This document shows, piece after piece, positions 35,403 through 44,130 of a DNA stretch of 64,000 nucleotides; positions within the stretch are counted from its first letter, which is position 1; the number at the start of each line of letters is the position of its first letter. The notes under the pieces are model-generated. The model had not been told where the DNA came from, searched no databases, and saw only the letters and a program-made list of their open reading frames with translations. Source of the DNA: Atherix ibis (lineage: Eukaryota > Arthropoda > Insecta > Diptera > Athericidae); assembly GCA_958298945.1 (NCBI GenBank), contig OY282606.1, forward strand, positions 71,845,622 to 71,909,621, in the 5' to 3' direction. The position numbers and the translations under genes were made by a program.

Positions 35403-36968
35403 TAGTCTAGTTTTGTGCCAGCAATAATGTCTAGTTTTGTGCCAGAAAAAGAGCACAAAAACTAGACATCTGCTTTTCTGCTTCAATTTGAAGAAATCAG
35501 CTGCCGAATCGCATCAAATGCTTATGGAGGCTTATGGTGATAGTGCTTTATCGGAAACATCGTTCCGAGATTGGTTTCATTGGTTCAAAGACGGCGTTTT
35601 GAGTTGTGGGATAAGAAGCGTGAAAATCGGCCTAGGAAGGTTGAGGACCATCAATTGGAGACTCTTTGGACGAAGACGATACCCAATCGCAAAAAATGCT
35701 CGCGGAGCAATTGTATGTTACTCAACCAGCCATTTTCATGTGTCTGCGTGCCATGAGGAAGAGTGAAAAGATCGGAAAATGGGTGCCGCATGAATTGAAC
35801 CAAAACACATGCGAAATCTTGCTCGCCAGACAAAAAGAAAGTCGTTGCTGCATGGGATTATAACAGGCGATGAAAAGTGAATATATTTTGAGAATCCTAA
35901 ACGCAAGAAATCGTGGGTTGATCCTGGCCAACCATCAACATCTTCCCCAAGACCAAATCGCTTCGGACGGAAGACGTTGCTGTGCGTTTGGTGGGATCAG
36001 CAGGGTATCGTCTAATATGAGATGTTGAAACCTGGTAAAACTGTCAATGCTCACCGCTACCACCAACAACTGATCAAATTGCACCGTTCTCTGCGTGAAA
36101 AAAGGACGAATTATCAACAAAGATATGACAAGCTGATTTTCCTCCACGACAACGCACCATCGCACACGTCAAAAATGGTCCAAAACTACTTGGAGACACT
36201 AAACTGGGTGGTGCTCGCCCACCCCTCTTACTCAGCAGACCGGGCCCCTTTTGACTATCACCTGTTTTCACTCGCTCACTGAGCAGCACTTCGATTCTTA
36301 CGAAGGCGTCCGAAAATGCCTTAATGAGTGGTTTGCCTCGAAAGAGAAGGAATTTTTTTGGCGTGGTATCTACAAATTGCCCGAGAGATGGGAAAAATGT
36401 GTAGCTAGCGAAGGCAAGTACTTTAAAGAATAATTTGTATGAAAGGAACATGTTTTAAGCTTATATACCTGGTATTTATATAAAAATAATTTTGGTAGCT
36501 TTTGCATTAGTAGGAGAGTTATTATAACCGACCTCTTGATAATTGTTAGTTTATGGTATAACAACTTTTATTATAGACTAACACAATTTATAGTAAAGGC
36601 GAGTATTTCTTATTAAAATTTTGAAGTAAGAAAATATATTGTTCTTAAAATAATTTTTTTAAAGTATAATTTTTGTTTGAAGGATTTTTGATTTCTAAAA
36701 CTACTACAAGTAACAAGCAGATTTCTTACGAAGGATATCCAAATACTCTTCAACTATTGAGAATAAGCTAAGCTAATTTTTCATTATCGTAATGAGTCTC
36801 GTGGCCATTACCGTCTTCTTCAGTGGTATAAGGGTATACTACGCAGGATCACTAAGAATTATTTTCTCACAAAAAACTTAGAGTGATATGGTTAACGAGC
36901 ATGAAACTTTTTATAACGAGCAACAGCAATTTTATAAGTGGAATAGCTTGTCTTTTTTTTAAATCTGG

Positions 36969-37316
36969 CTAGGGGGAAATCTTCTAAAGCCGTTGTAGAA
37001 ATACCGAACCCTACAGTGTGTGGGATTTTTACATACTAAAACGGGTCTTCCTTTTTTTCAAATAGCACCCCTCATTGGACCATCATCAGGTATTACTTCA
37101 TGGTGAGTAGACTGATTGGAGGTCTATTTTCCTTGTTAGGCTGCATATTTTTGATGTTATCATTTTTGTCATAATTCACCGATTATTTTCTCCACATCCT
37201 TCCTTTATCCGCTGAAGCGTAGACAATAGAAGAAGTCATGTTCCACAACCTAGATTATGGGCCAATAGTTAGCGCATGTTGCATAGACTTCCAACTTAAA
37301 GCAATATAGGTATGCC
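36969..37316 (-). pseudogene. R1-like non-LTR retrotransposon, 3' portion left of the P-element insertion
   Basis: This continues the element at 38897-40060 across the P element. On the minus strand it includes the VVEHDFFYCLRFSG zinc-knuckle end near 37205-37270. The 3' tail matches the 43707-43893 copy from the phrase agtgtgtgggatttttaca to the terminal ggggaaatcttct near 36970. Related sequence lies at 23160-23510. Confidence 0.7.
37309..37316 (+). repeat. Left 8-bp target duplication (ggtatgcc) of the P element
   Basis: ggtatgcc recurs at 38889-38896 on the other side of the element. Eight base pairs is the size expected for P-element insertion. The repeated C and G bases at the junctions leave the exact boundary uncertain by one base. 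Confidence 0.75.
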
Positions 37317-37380
37317 CCACGATATAGGAAAACAAAGATATGCTCAGTTGACGTACGAAACTGGTTACGTTCTGCGCATC

Positions 37381-37399
37381 ACGTCACTCAGTGACAACT
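37381..37399 (+). repeat. Left subterminal inverted repeat of the P element
   Basis: acgtcactcagtgacaact is the exact reverse complement of 38805-38823. The two copies lie at similar distances from the element ends (about 64 nt). Each is itself almost palindromic (gtcactcagtgac), which suggests a binding site for a dimeric protein. Confidence 0.85.
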
Positions 37400-37756
37400 T
37401 TATATTTGAATTGCATATATTTGGGAAATTTAGTATGGAGAGTATACAAAACTTCATATTATTTGTAATAAAAAGACAAATGTTTGAATTTTTTTAAATG
37501 AATAAGTTTTTTTTTTATTATTTATGTTATAGTTTTTACTAATTTTCGTTTTTTAGTATTGATCTCATTCTGTATTTGGCGGTTTAGTACTCTTATTCTA
37601 AAAAACATCTTACATCTAAAAAAACAAATTTTTAACAGGTATGTTGAAATTGATATTTTCCGCATTCTTAACCAAACTTTGAATATAATTTGATCCACAT
37701 TTCAATTTAACTCCATTAAATTGGGAGAACACTTGTTCCAACTGCAAATTTTTTTT

Positions 37757-38662
37757 TTAAAATTCTTCACTGGTTTTATATAGTCCACCTTCGGACAGAT
37801 GACTTGTCCATGAATAATTAATGTCCATATAACTGGTTGGAAATCCCAGATTCTCAATCCCATCATATTCAATTTCTGAAAGAATTGTTTCAATATCATT
37901 TTGGCTAGCATCAAGATCGGTGGTCTCTGTTATATTCTTCAACATTGAACTGGTAATTATTGGTTCTTCGATATTCAAATCACCAGACATATCTTGAAAA
38001 TTAATGGGCATATCCTTGAAAACATTAGAGTTGTTCTCGGTGTCGTCTGTCATCACATTCATCGACTGTGATAAAATGGTCTCATTACGCCCAAGCAAAT
38101 AATTTCGAATTCTATATTTAAATTCAAGAGATGTTGGATAATCATGCATTCCGCCAATTGCTCGTATTATCCCGAAAAATCCTTCTAACGCATCCTGGTT
38201 AAATCTATTCGTCAATAAATATTTAGTTTTATATTTTTCCGTTAGATCTTGTAAAGGTAATGGCAATGCATTTGAACTGATGAGTATTCCTTTTTGAAAC
38301 GGCAGATTGCATTTATTTTCTCGGGTAAGTATTCTTTGTCGTCGATGGTTGATAGAAATATCTCTTTCAGATGGTTTTAATAGATTTGCGGTCGGAATTG
38401 CCCCGTCTTTTAATTTTTTTCTATAATTGTCTATATTTAGTAATTCACATTTCATATTTCTTTCGAAATCATCCGCATTAAAATGTTTAGAACAAATTCT
38501 TGCAATATTTACATTAAATTTATCAGTTCGCGAGCACTTATTTACCCATTGTTTACATAAACCGGCATCTTTTGGGAATGTATAAAAACTAATACTACAA
38601 TCCAAATTTTTCAGTTTTTTATTGTTGTTGCTGTTGCAACCAAACACTGCACACATCACCAT
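37757..38662 (-). CDS. Truncated P-element transposase: THAP domain fused to C-terminal region (KP-repressor-like)
   Basis: The frame is 301 codons, uninterrupted. Residues 1-97 form a THAP zinc finger: CAVFGC supplies C4 and C9, with QW at 38-39, ARICSKHF giving C57 and H60, and AIPT near 88-91 as the closing motif. From about residue 137 the sequence jumps to the P-transposase C-terminus: KYLLTNRFNQDALEGFFGII, RAIGGMHDYPTSLEFKYRIR and NYLLGRN, then an acidic tail. The RNase H-like catalytic core and GTP-binding region are absent, so it cannot transpose itself. In Drosophila, KP proteins of this architecture bind P-element ends and repress transposition; a similar role here is inference. Start at ATG 38662; the in-frame Met two codons later is an alternative. 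Confidence 0.9.
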   Translation of the reverse strand: MVMCAVFGCNSNNNKKLKNLDCSISFYTFPKDAGLCKQWVNKCSRTDKFNVNIARICSKHFNADDFERNMKCELLNIDNYRKKLKDGAIPTANLLKPSERDISINHRRQRILTRENKCNLPFQKGILISSNALPLPLQDLTEKYKTKYLLTNRFNQDALEGFFGIIRAIGGMHDYPTSLEFKYRIRNYLLGRNETILSQSMNVMTDDTENNSNVFKDMPINFQDMSGDLNIEEPIITSSMLKNITETTDLDASQNDIETILSEIEYDGIENLGFPTSYMDINYSWTSHLSEGGLYKTSEEF

Positions 38663-38804
38663 AATTGTTTTAATATATTATATAGTTTATTTAATATCTA
38701 AACACTATTTATTTAATTATTAAATCACTGTATCACTGGTACTAAACACTTTAAATACAATGAAAAATACAAAACAAAGTAACAATATGTCAAACAGTTG
38801 GTTT

Positions 38805-38823
38805 AGTTGTCACTGAGTGACGT
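38805..38823 (-). repeat. Right subterminal inverted repeat of the P element
   Basis: Exact inverted partner of 37381-37399, about 65 nt inside the right end and 143 nt upstream of the transposase start, where bound protein could affect transcription. Confidence 0.85.
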
Positions 38824-38896
38824 CAAAATTTAAAGAGAGACAACATGTATCATGCGCGTGGGCATATCTTATTATTCTCTATATCGTGGGTATGCC

Positions 38897-40060
38897 CTAC
38901 CGCATCCATGTCCTGTCCGCAATTAATCCATATAGTGTTCCACTCCTCCATCACCTCTTTCAGCCATCTCACCACTATCTCATTTCTTTCCTACACCTAC
39001 TGATAGTGAGCTGATAGCTTTTATTTTTCTTTCGTTATCGATGAGATTGTATATTCTGTCTCTTTCATCTGCTAAATTAGTGACATGTTAGCGATAACAT
39101 AGACAGCATCATACGAGACAGTATGGAATGATCTCAAAACATGAACAGCCCTTCGACGATATACCACCACCACCTGTATAGTTCCGTCATCATAGCTTTT
39201 GTCAAAATAGAGGCTACATAGAATATCATAGAGCTGATGACTGTGGATAGGAGATTACAAGAGCTCTGTCTGGGCCCTGCATGGTTATACATAATCTTTG
39301 CTAAGATATTGACAACCTGGCTTACCTTTTCAGTAGTAATTCACAGATGTTCTCCAAGGCTCAATTGGGCGTCTATTTAAACTGTCAAGTATTGTAGCAA
39401 TGCCTGTTATCTCCATTACGCTCCGATGGTGAAAGTAATGGTTTCCTTTACTTTCCTGCTGGTCTCTAGTAGTGCCTCCATTTCTTGAAAAAGATATAGT
39501 TCACAGTGCCGGATAATGTGAACTACATCTTTTACGATTTGGGTGATTTCATTAATGAATTTACTGACATCAATCGCCGCAAGCTCATCTGCAAATCCAA
39601 CCAAAGTTATTCCTGTTGACCTTCGGCAGTTCGACTACCGGGTCATACATAATATTCTATAATAATGGACCGAGAACAGAGCCCTGAGGGACTCCGCCGA
39701 CTAAATTTCATCTCACTTTCAGTATTGTATATCACTGTTCTATCGGTAAGATAGTGTCCGATTATCCTTCTGATATACCCTGGTATGATAGCGTCCAGAA
39801 TACTCCTCCACCTCGCTGAGTTAAATGCGTTCTTGACATCTATTGTAACAATGATGCAGTATTACTTAGCACCTTATTTCCATCGATTGGTTTCTTGATA
39901 GACCTTCGGGAACTCCAAGCGATTGTAAATTATTCTCTCCAACGTTTTACCAGCCGCATCCAACAAATAAATAGGGCGGTAAGAAAAGGATTTATTGAGT
40001 GGTTTTTGCTAGAAGGAGAAGCAGTTGTTTTATCCACCAATGGGGAAAAATTCCTTCATT
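38897..40060 (-). pseudogene. R1-like non-LTR retrotransposon, reverse transcriptase region right of the P element
   Basis: Minus-strand reading gives reverse transcriptase landmarks in order from right to left: FPQWW-like and ICWM near 39950-40045, RLVKRWREYLTIAWSS-like, then (frame change) ARWRSILDAIIPGYIRRIIG and HYLTDRTVIYN near 39720-39830, GGVPQGSVLGPLL-like sequence near 39670-39710, and LVGFADELAAIDVSKFINEI near 39540-39605. The catalytic FADD box reads FADE. Frameshifts and stops show it is dead. The sequence continues across the P element into 36969-37316. Confidence 0.78.
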
Positions 40061-40187
40061 TTGTAGTCTATTTATTCTCATATGTTTTATTTTTAAGGAA
40101 TTAATTGCCGTTTAAATTTGAGGAGAGTCAAGATTTACAATGGGATTTAAAATTACATTAACCCTTTCAGTCGTGCTTTAGAGTTCA

Positions 40188-40770
40188 AGTATATAGTTTT
40201 GGAAAATATTGGGGCTTATAAAATGACATTTGTGGCTTAGAAACATAACGGTTTTATCTCAGTATGTTGTTTCGAGACTGTTAGTACATATATAGATATC
40301 GAAACCGTAGATTTTCATACATAATAAGACTAAGAATAATACGAGTATACCGAGAAACACTGGCGAATATAGAGGATGTTGAAAAGTATTCAAGGTTCAT
40401 TGAAAAGTATTGTATTATAAAATATTTAATTTCCAGCGAAACCTTGATAAACCAGGCCAGCAGGTATATTATTTTCCCTCAAAGGACGATGCAGTAGAAT
40501 CTACGATGAGATGGAGGTATTGGATTGTGAAGTATTCTGTACTAAGCTCTAACTGATCATCTGAAAATATACGAGTATTTGGGTATTCAAGTGTGGGATA
40601 AAATTGTTTTCGGATGATTTCTTAAAAATTACAAGTGGACTTGGAAGTAAATTTATTGGTCGATATGTAGGGATTAAGAATTGTTTTTCCAATTAAAAAA
40701 TTTTACAGTAAGGAGAAGCATGTGGTGTAAAGGATAGTGTTACAACAGTTTTTTTGAAAAGTTACTTTAG
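40188..40770. repeat. Dispersed repeat, partner of 6420-7060
   Basis: Same order of shared landmarks as 6420-7060 in the same orientation (gttcaagtatatagttttg, aatatagag, attcaagtgtgggata, tggtgtaaaggat). No coding frame recognised. Confidence 0.5.
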
Positions 40771-41033
40771 AATGTTGAATGTTATGGGCTAAAAGCCAGA
40801 ATATTTTTTGTTAAGAAGATGCTTGATTTGATTTTTCAGCAGGAAAACTATTTTTTTGTGAAATACTCGTAAGAAGCGTAGATTATCAGTTTATTCGCTT
40901 AATTATTGTATAACTTAAAAATGCGGGATTGACAACGGATGGCATAACTTTTACACATGGTTTGTGTTAATAATAACTCATATGGCATTTTGGAGGTTAA
41001 ACATCTGTCATTCATTCTCAATTAGTCATTGTA

Positions 41034-41134
41034 CGAAATAGTGTAAACAACAAAGTTTTTTTTTGCTTCAAAAATGTCGAATTTCGTTCGACATTTTTGA
41101 AGCAAAAAAAAACTTTGTTGTTTACACTATTTCG
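41034..41134. repeat. 48-bp perfect palindrome with 5-nt spacer at the mariner coding start
   Basis: Arms 41034-41081 and 41087-41134 are exact reverse complements (starting cgaaatagtgtaaacaac) around tttcg. The right arm is transposase N-terminal coding sequence (it reads into TISKKSAAEAH), so the left arm is an inverted copy of coding DNA lying where the 5' untranslated region should be. Such a hairpin would be expected to fold strongly as single-stranded DNA or RNA. Confidence 0.93.
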
Positions 41135-42097
41135 AAAAAAAGTGCAGCTGAAGCACATCGATTGCTCACCGAAGCTTATCCTGAATATGTTCCATCGATT
41201 TCAACGTGCGAGAGATGGTTTCTGCTGTTCATAAGTGGTGATTTTGACACGGAAGACAAAGAACGACCAGGTCAGCCAAAAAAGTTTGAAGATGAAGATT
41301 TGGAGGCATTACTCGACGAAGACTGTTGTCGAACTCAAGAAAAAATTGCAAAATAATTGGGAGTCACTCAAGCAGCCATTTCAAACCGTTTGAAAGCAGC
41401 AGGATTCATCCAAAAGCAAGGAAATTGGGTCCCATATGAATTGAAGCCGAGAGACATTGAAAGGCGATTTTGCATGTCCGAAATGCTGCTTGAATGGCAG
41501 AAAGAGAAGTCGTTTTTGAATCGAATCAGTACTGGCGACGAAAAATGGATTCATTACGACAACCCAAAGCGCAAAAAATCGTATGCAAAGCCCGGCCAAC
41601 CAGCCAAATCAACGCAAAAGCTAAATATCCATGGCGCCAAGGTAATGCTCTGTATTTGGTGGGATCAGAAGGGTGTGATCTATTATGAGCTATTGAAATC
41701 GGGCCAGACGATCACAGGCGACCTCTACCGAACACAATTAATCGGTTTGAAGCGAGCATTGGCCGAAAAACGCCCGGAATATGCGACCAGACACGAAGCC
41801 ATAATTTTCCATCATGACAACGCTCGGCCTCATGTTGCAAGACCGGTTAAAAATTATTTAGAAAACAGTGGCTGGGAAGTTTTGCCTCACCCGCCTTATA
41901 GCCCAAACCTTGCCCTGTCCGACTACCATTTGTTTAGATCCATGCAAAACGCCCTCACCGGAATACGCTTCACTTCAGAACAGGGCATCAAAAATTGGCT
42001 CGATTCATTCTTGGCCTCAAAACCGGAGCAGTTTTTTTGGCGCGGAATCCATATGTTGCCAGAAAGATGGGAAAAAGTAGTGGCTTCCGATGGATAA
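41063..42097 (+). pseudogene. Mariner transposase with two nonsense mutations
   Basis: One frame runs through ISKKSAAEAHRLLTEAY, ALLDEDCCRTQEKIAK, stop (41354-41356), LGVTQAAISNRLKAAGFIQK, WVPYELKP, STGDEKWIHYDNPKRKKSY, CIWWDQKGVIYYELLKSGQT, FHHDNARPHVARPVKNYLEN, then PHPPYSPNLALSDYHLF and ERWEKVVASDG, stop. All three catalytic aspartates (GDEKW, HDN and SDYH) are present. The usual SPDLAPSD is altered to SPNLALSD. The final TAA sits where a glutamine codon is expected, four codons before a second TAA. The absence of frameshifts makes this the second-best preserved mariner here. Confidence 0.9.
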
Positions 42098-42439
42098 TAC
42101 TTTGAATAAAATATATTGTAACCATTTTTCAAAATAAACACTCAAAGTTTGCCAAAAATCCCGCATTTTTAAGTTATACACCAAATGCAAATACATTTAC
42201 AGTGATTTTATTATTTGTTTGGTGTATTTTTAATAAAATTCTAGATTTCAATAAAAAGTTAGCTTCTAAAGTTTGAGTGTTTCAAATTCAAGTTCTCCAT
42301 GTTTTAGTGGTGAAATAAGGGAATTTTAGTATTTTAAAATAAGGAGATTTTAGTATGTCAACTAGACCGATATTCTACCTAGGTGTATAGTGCTTGAATT
42401 TGAATAAAGAGGTAATTTTGTTGATAGATCAAAGCCTGG

Positions 42440-42880
42440 CCCCCGTTATACTGTGACAACGTCCGAAAACATTACTGCTATATGAGACAGTGTATCCAAG
42501 TACCAATCAATACCAATTTTACATCATTCTCAGAAACTTCGAATCAGACCAAAAGCTTTGTGGAGCTTCATAAAATATTGCATATGATTTCGTACAAGGT
42601 ATAGTTGATAAAAAAGCTATTTTGCAGGATGACTTGTACAGATGGAAAAACAATATAACAGCGTATTAATGACATTCCTAATTATTATAAACAAATTTTA
42701 ATATGATACGAGAGGATTTTTTCTTGATGATTAAAAATATAAAAAAAACCGTCACTTGTTCGCAAGCGTCTTTCTAAATTCAGAAAAATGACGTACTATT
42801 TGGTCAGGTAGAGTCATTGCGCTCTACTTTTTGAAGGTGGAAATTGCGCAACTGGGACTGATATTGGGTAACAATACCGA
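42440..42880 (+). pseudogene. Tc1/mariner-superfamily transposase N-terminal relic
   Basis: The plus strand reads PGPRYTVTTSENITAI, then DSVSKYQSIPILHHSQKLRI, the N-terminal helix-turn-helix pattern of the family found at 43100-44130. LWSFIKYC and FRTRYS-like pieces follow before the similarity fades. Stops are frequent. It may belong to the same original insertion as the next relic or to a separate copy. Confidence 0.5.
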
Positions 42881-43099
42881 TATGAAAATATATTCTTAAA
42901 TAGGCAGTGTAGCCATATTTGAAATGACAAAATCTTCTGTCACTATCAGTTGAATTTAGTACGATTTATAATTTACTCATAAAAGGATACACGCTTCACC
43001 AACTCTTGGAAATTATTCAAATTTTTAATCAAAATAATCATTCTTTTATTGCAACTTATCGTGCGCTTTTTATAATTTATGATCGTCATAATCGGCCTA

Positions 43100-44130
43100 G
43101 TGTGCTCATATAATATTTGCGTACCAGTAAGACCTTTGTCTAAAAAAATATTGCTGCCGTTCATACAAGTGTTGATGAAGACACAAATTTATTGATTTTA
43201 AGGCGTTCTCAATATTTTGAAACAATATGGCGTATTTTACGGTTGGATTTGGGGTAAAATACTCACAAAATTTTTATCACACAAAAATTGGAGCTGTTGG
43301 ACTATCGCAAATATTGTAAATTTATGATAAAATAAAATGTTTAAATTGTTCCAAGAAAATCATCTCAAATGAGGCGCATTCTCATCTATCTGAATCGGTG
43401 AATAAACAAAATTATTGTTACTGAGCTGAAGGCAATCCCAAATTATTCACGACGAATCTTTACACTCCGAAAAATTGATCATTTGGTGTGGCATCATGGG
43501 TTCTTATTTTTTTTCAAAATGAGCAAGGAGTTGCCGTTACTATTTAGTGAGCGACACATATTGATGACAACGAACTTTTCGTATCCTAAATTGTAATATG
43601 CTGATTTAACTACGTGCCACATAGCCTATGCCACAATTGATTTATTGAGCGTAAGGTTTAGCGATTTGATAACTTCCAGAAATGCCTTCAAGAAGTCGTG
43701 ATTTAAGGGGGAAATCTTCTTAAGCCGTCTTAGAGATACCGAACCCTATAGTGTGTGAGATTTTTATACACCAAAACCCCCCTCCCTTTTCTTCAAATAT
43801 GACTCCCATTGGACCACCATCAAGTATTACTTCATGGTGAGTAGACTGACTGGAAGTCAGCCCTTTTCTCATTTTCGTCTCCCTGGTAGAGCTTTCAAGA
43901 AGTCGTGATTTAACACTACATGATTTGAAGTCATTGGTCTATGTCAATAAATCAGCAACCATTGATGCATTAAAATTGAATAGTGATCGCCAAATACGTG
44001 AAATAAGGCCGGATTTATTGCACAAGGTGGTTAAAAATTGGAACCATTACACATATATTCGGTTTTTCAAACGGAGCAGACACGGTTATTTGACTGATTT
44101 TGTTTTAAAAAAAATAAATTTTACTCTGCC
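43100..44130 (+). pseudogene. Tc1/mariner-superfamily transposase relic split by a retrotransposon insert
   Basis: Pieces in order on the plus strand: SVDEDTNLLILRRSQYFETI near 43170-43230, TLRKIDHLVWHHGFLFFF-like (43460-43515), FSRSRDLTLHDLKSLVYVNK (43894-43950), ATIDALKLNSDRQIREIRPD and LLHKVVKNWNHYTYIRFFKR to about 44085. It corresponds closely to the minus-strand relic at 16357-17340. Positions 43707-43893 are foreign. The long open frame after 44100 is not part of the family. Confidence 0.72.
43707..43893 (-). mobile_element. 5'-truncated R1-like non-LTR insert with 20-bp target duplication
   Basis: The insert matches 36969-37140 (gggggaaatcttct at one end, agtgtgtgagatttttatac, tactccatggt-like and gagtagactga blocks) and corresponds to the 3' tail of that family in minus orientation. 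It is flanked by exact 20-bp direct repeats ttcaagaagtcgtgatttaa at 43687-43706 and 43894-43913, the hallmark of target-primed reverse transcription. Without it the host transposase sequence is continuous. Confidence 0.88.

Larger units (their letters stand above)
35010..36472 (+). mobile_element. Mos1-like (mauritiana group) mariner, inactive, with extra DNA in its 5' part
   Basis: Ends ccaggtgtataagcttaaa (from 35010) and, inward from 36472, ccaggtatataagcttaaa are inverted and resemble Mos1 ends. TA duplications lie at 35008-35009 and 36473-36474. From the ATG at 35427 (MSSFVPEKEH) the transposase can be followed in shifting frames: HLLFCFNLKKSAAESHQMLM, RKVEDHQLE, EKIGKWVPHELN, GDEK followed by a stop where Trp is expected, MLKPGKTVNAHRYHQQLIKL, FLHDNAPSHTSKMVQNYLET, YSADRAPFDYHLF, RGIYKLPERWEKCVASEGKY. 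At 1463 bp it exceeds the usual 1.28 kb because another repeat (35088-35320) sits in the 5' untranslated part. Confidence 0.88.
37317..38888 (-). mobile_element. P-element transposon, internally deleted (KP-like)
   Basis: This 1572-bp element has terminal inverted repeats starting cacgatatag at both ends and continuing, with a one-base gap, to aagatatgc. Exact 19-bp subterminal inverted repeats lie at 37381-37399 and 38805-38823 (acgtcactcagtgacaact), and 8-bp duplications flank it. The minus strand carries one open frame with a THAP domain and a P-transposase C-terminus; the catalytic middle is missing. Full P elements are about 2.9 kb, so roughly half is deleted. It sits inside a non-LTR retrotransposon, so it arrived later. 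Confidence 0.9.
40911..42176 (+). mobile_element. Mariner element, nearly full length, with a palindromic 5' region
   Basis: Inverted ends taacttaaaaatgcgggatt lie at 40911 and, inward, at 42176, with TA duplications at 40909-40910 and 42177-42178. The 1266-bp length is typical of mariners. The single transposase frame is interrupted by only two nonsense codons. A 48-bp perfect inverted repeat spans the start of the coding region (41034-41134). Confidence 0.93.
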
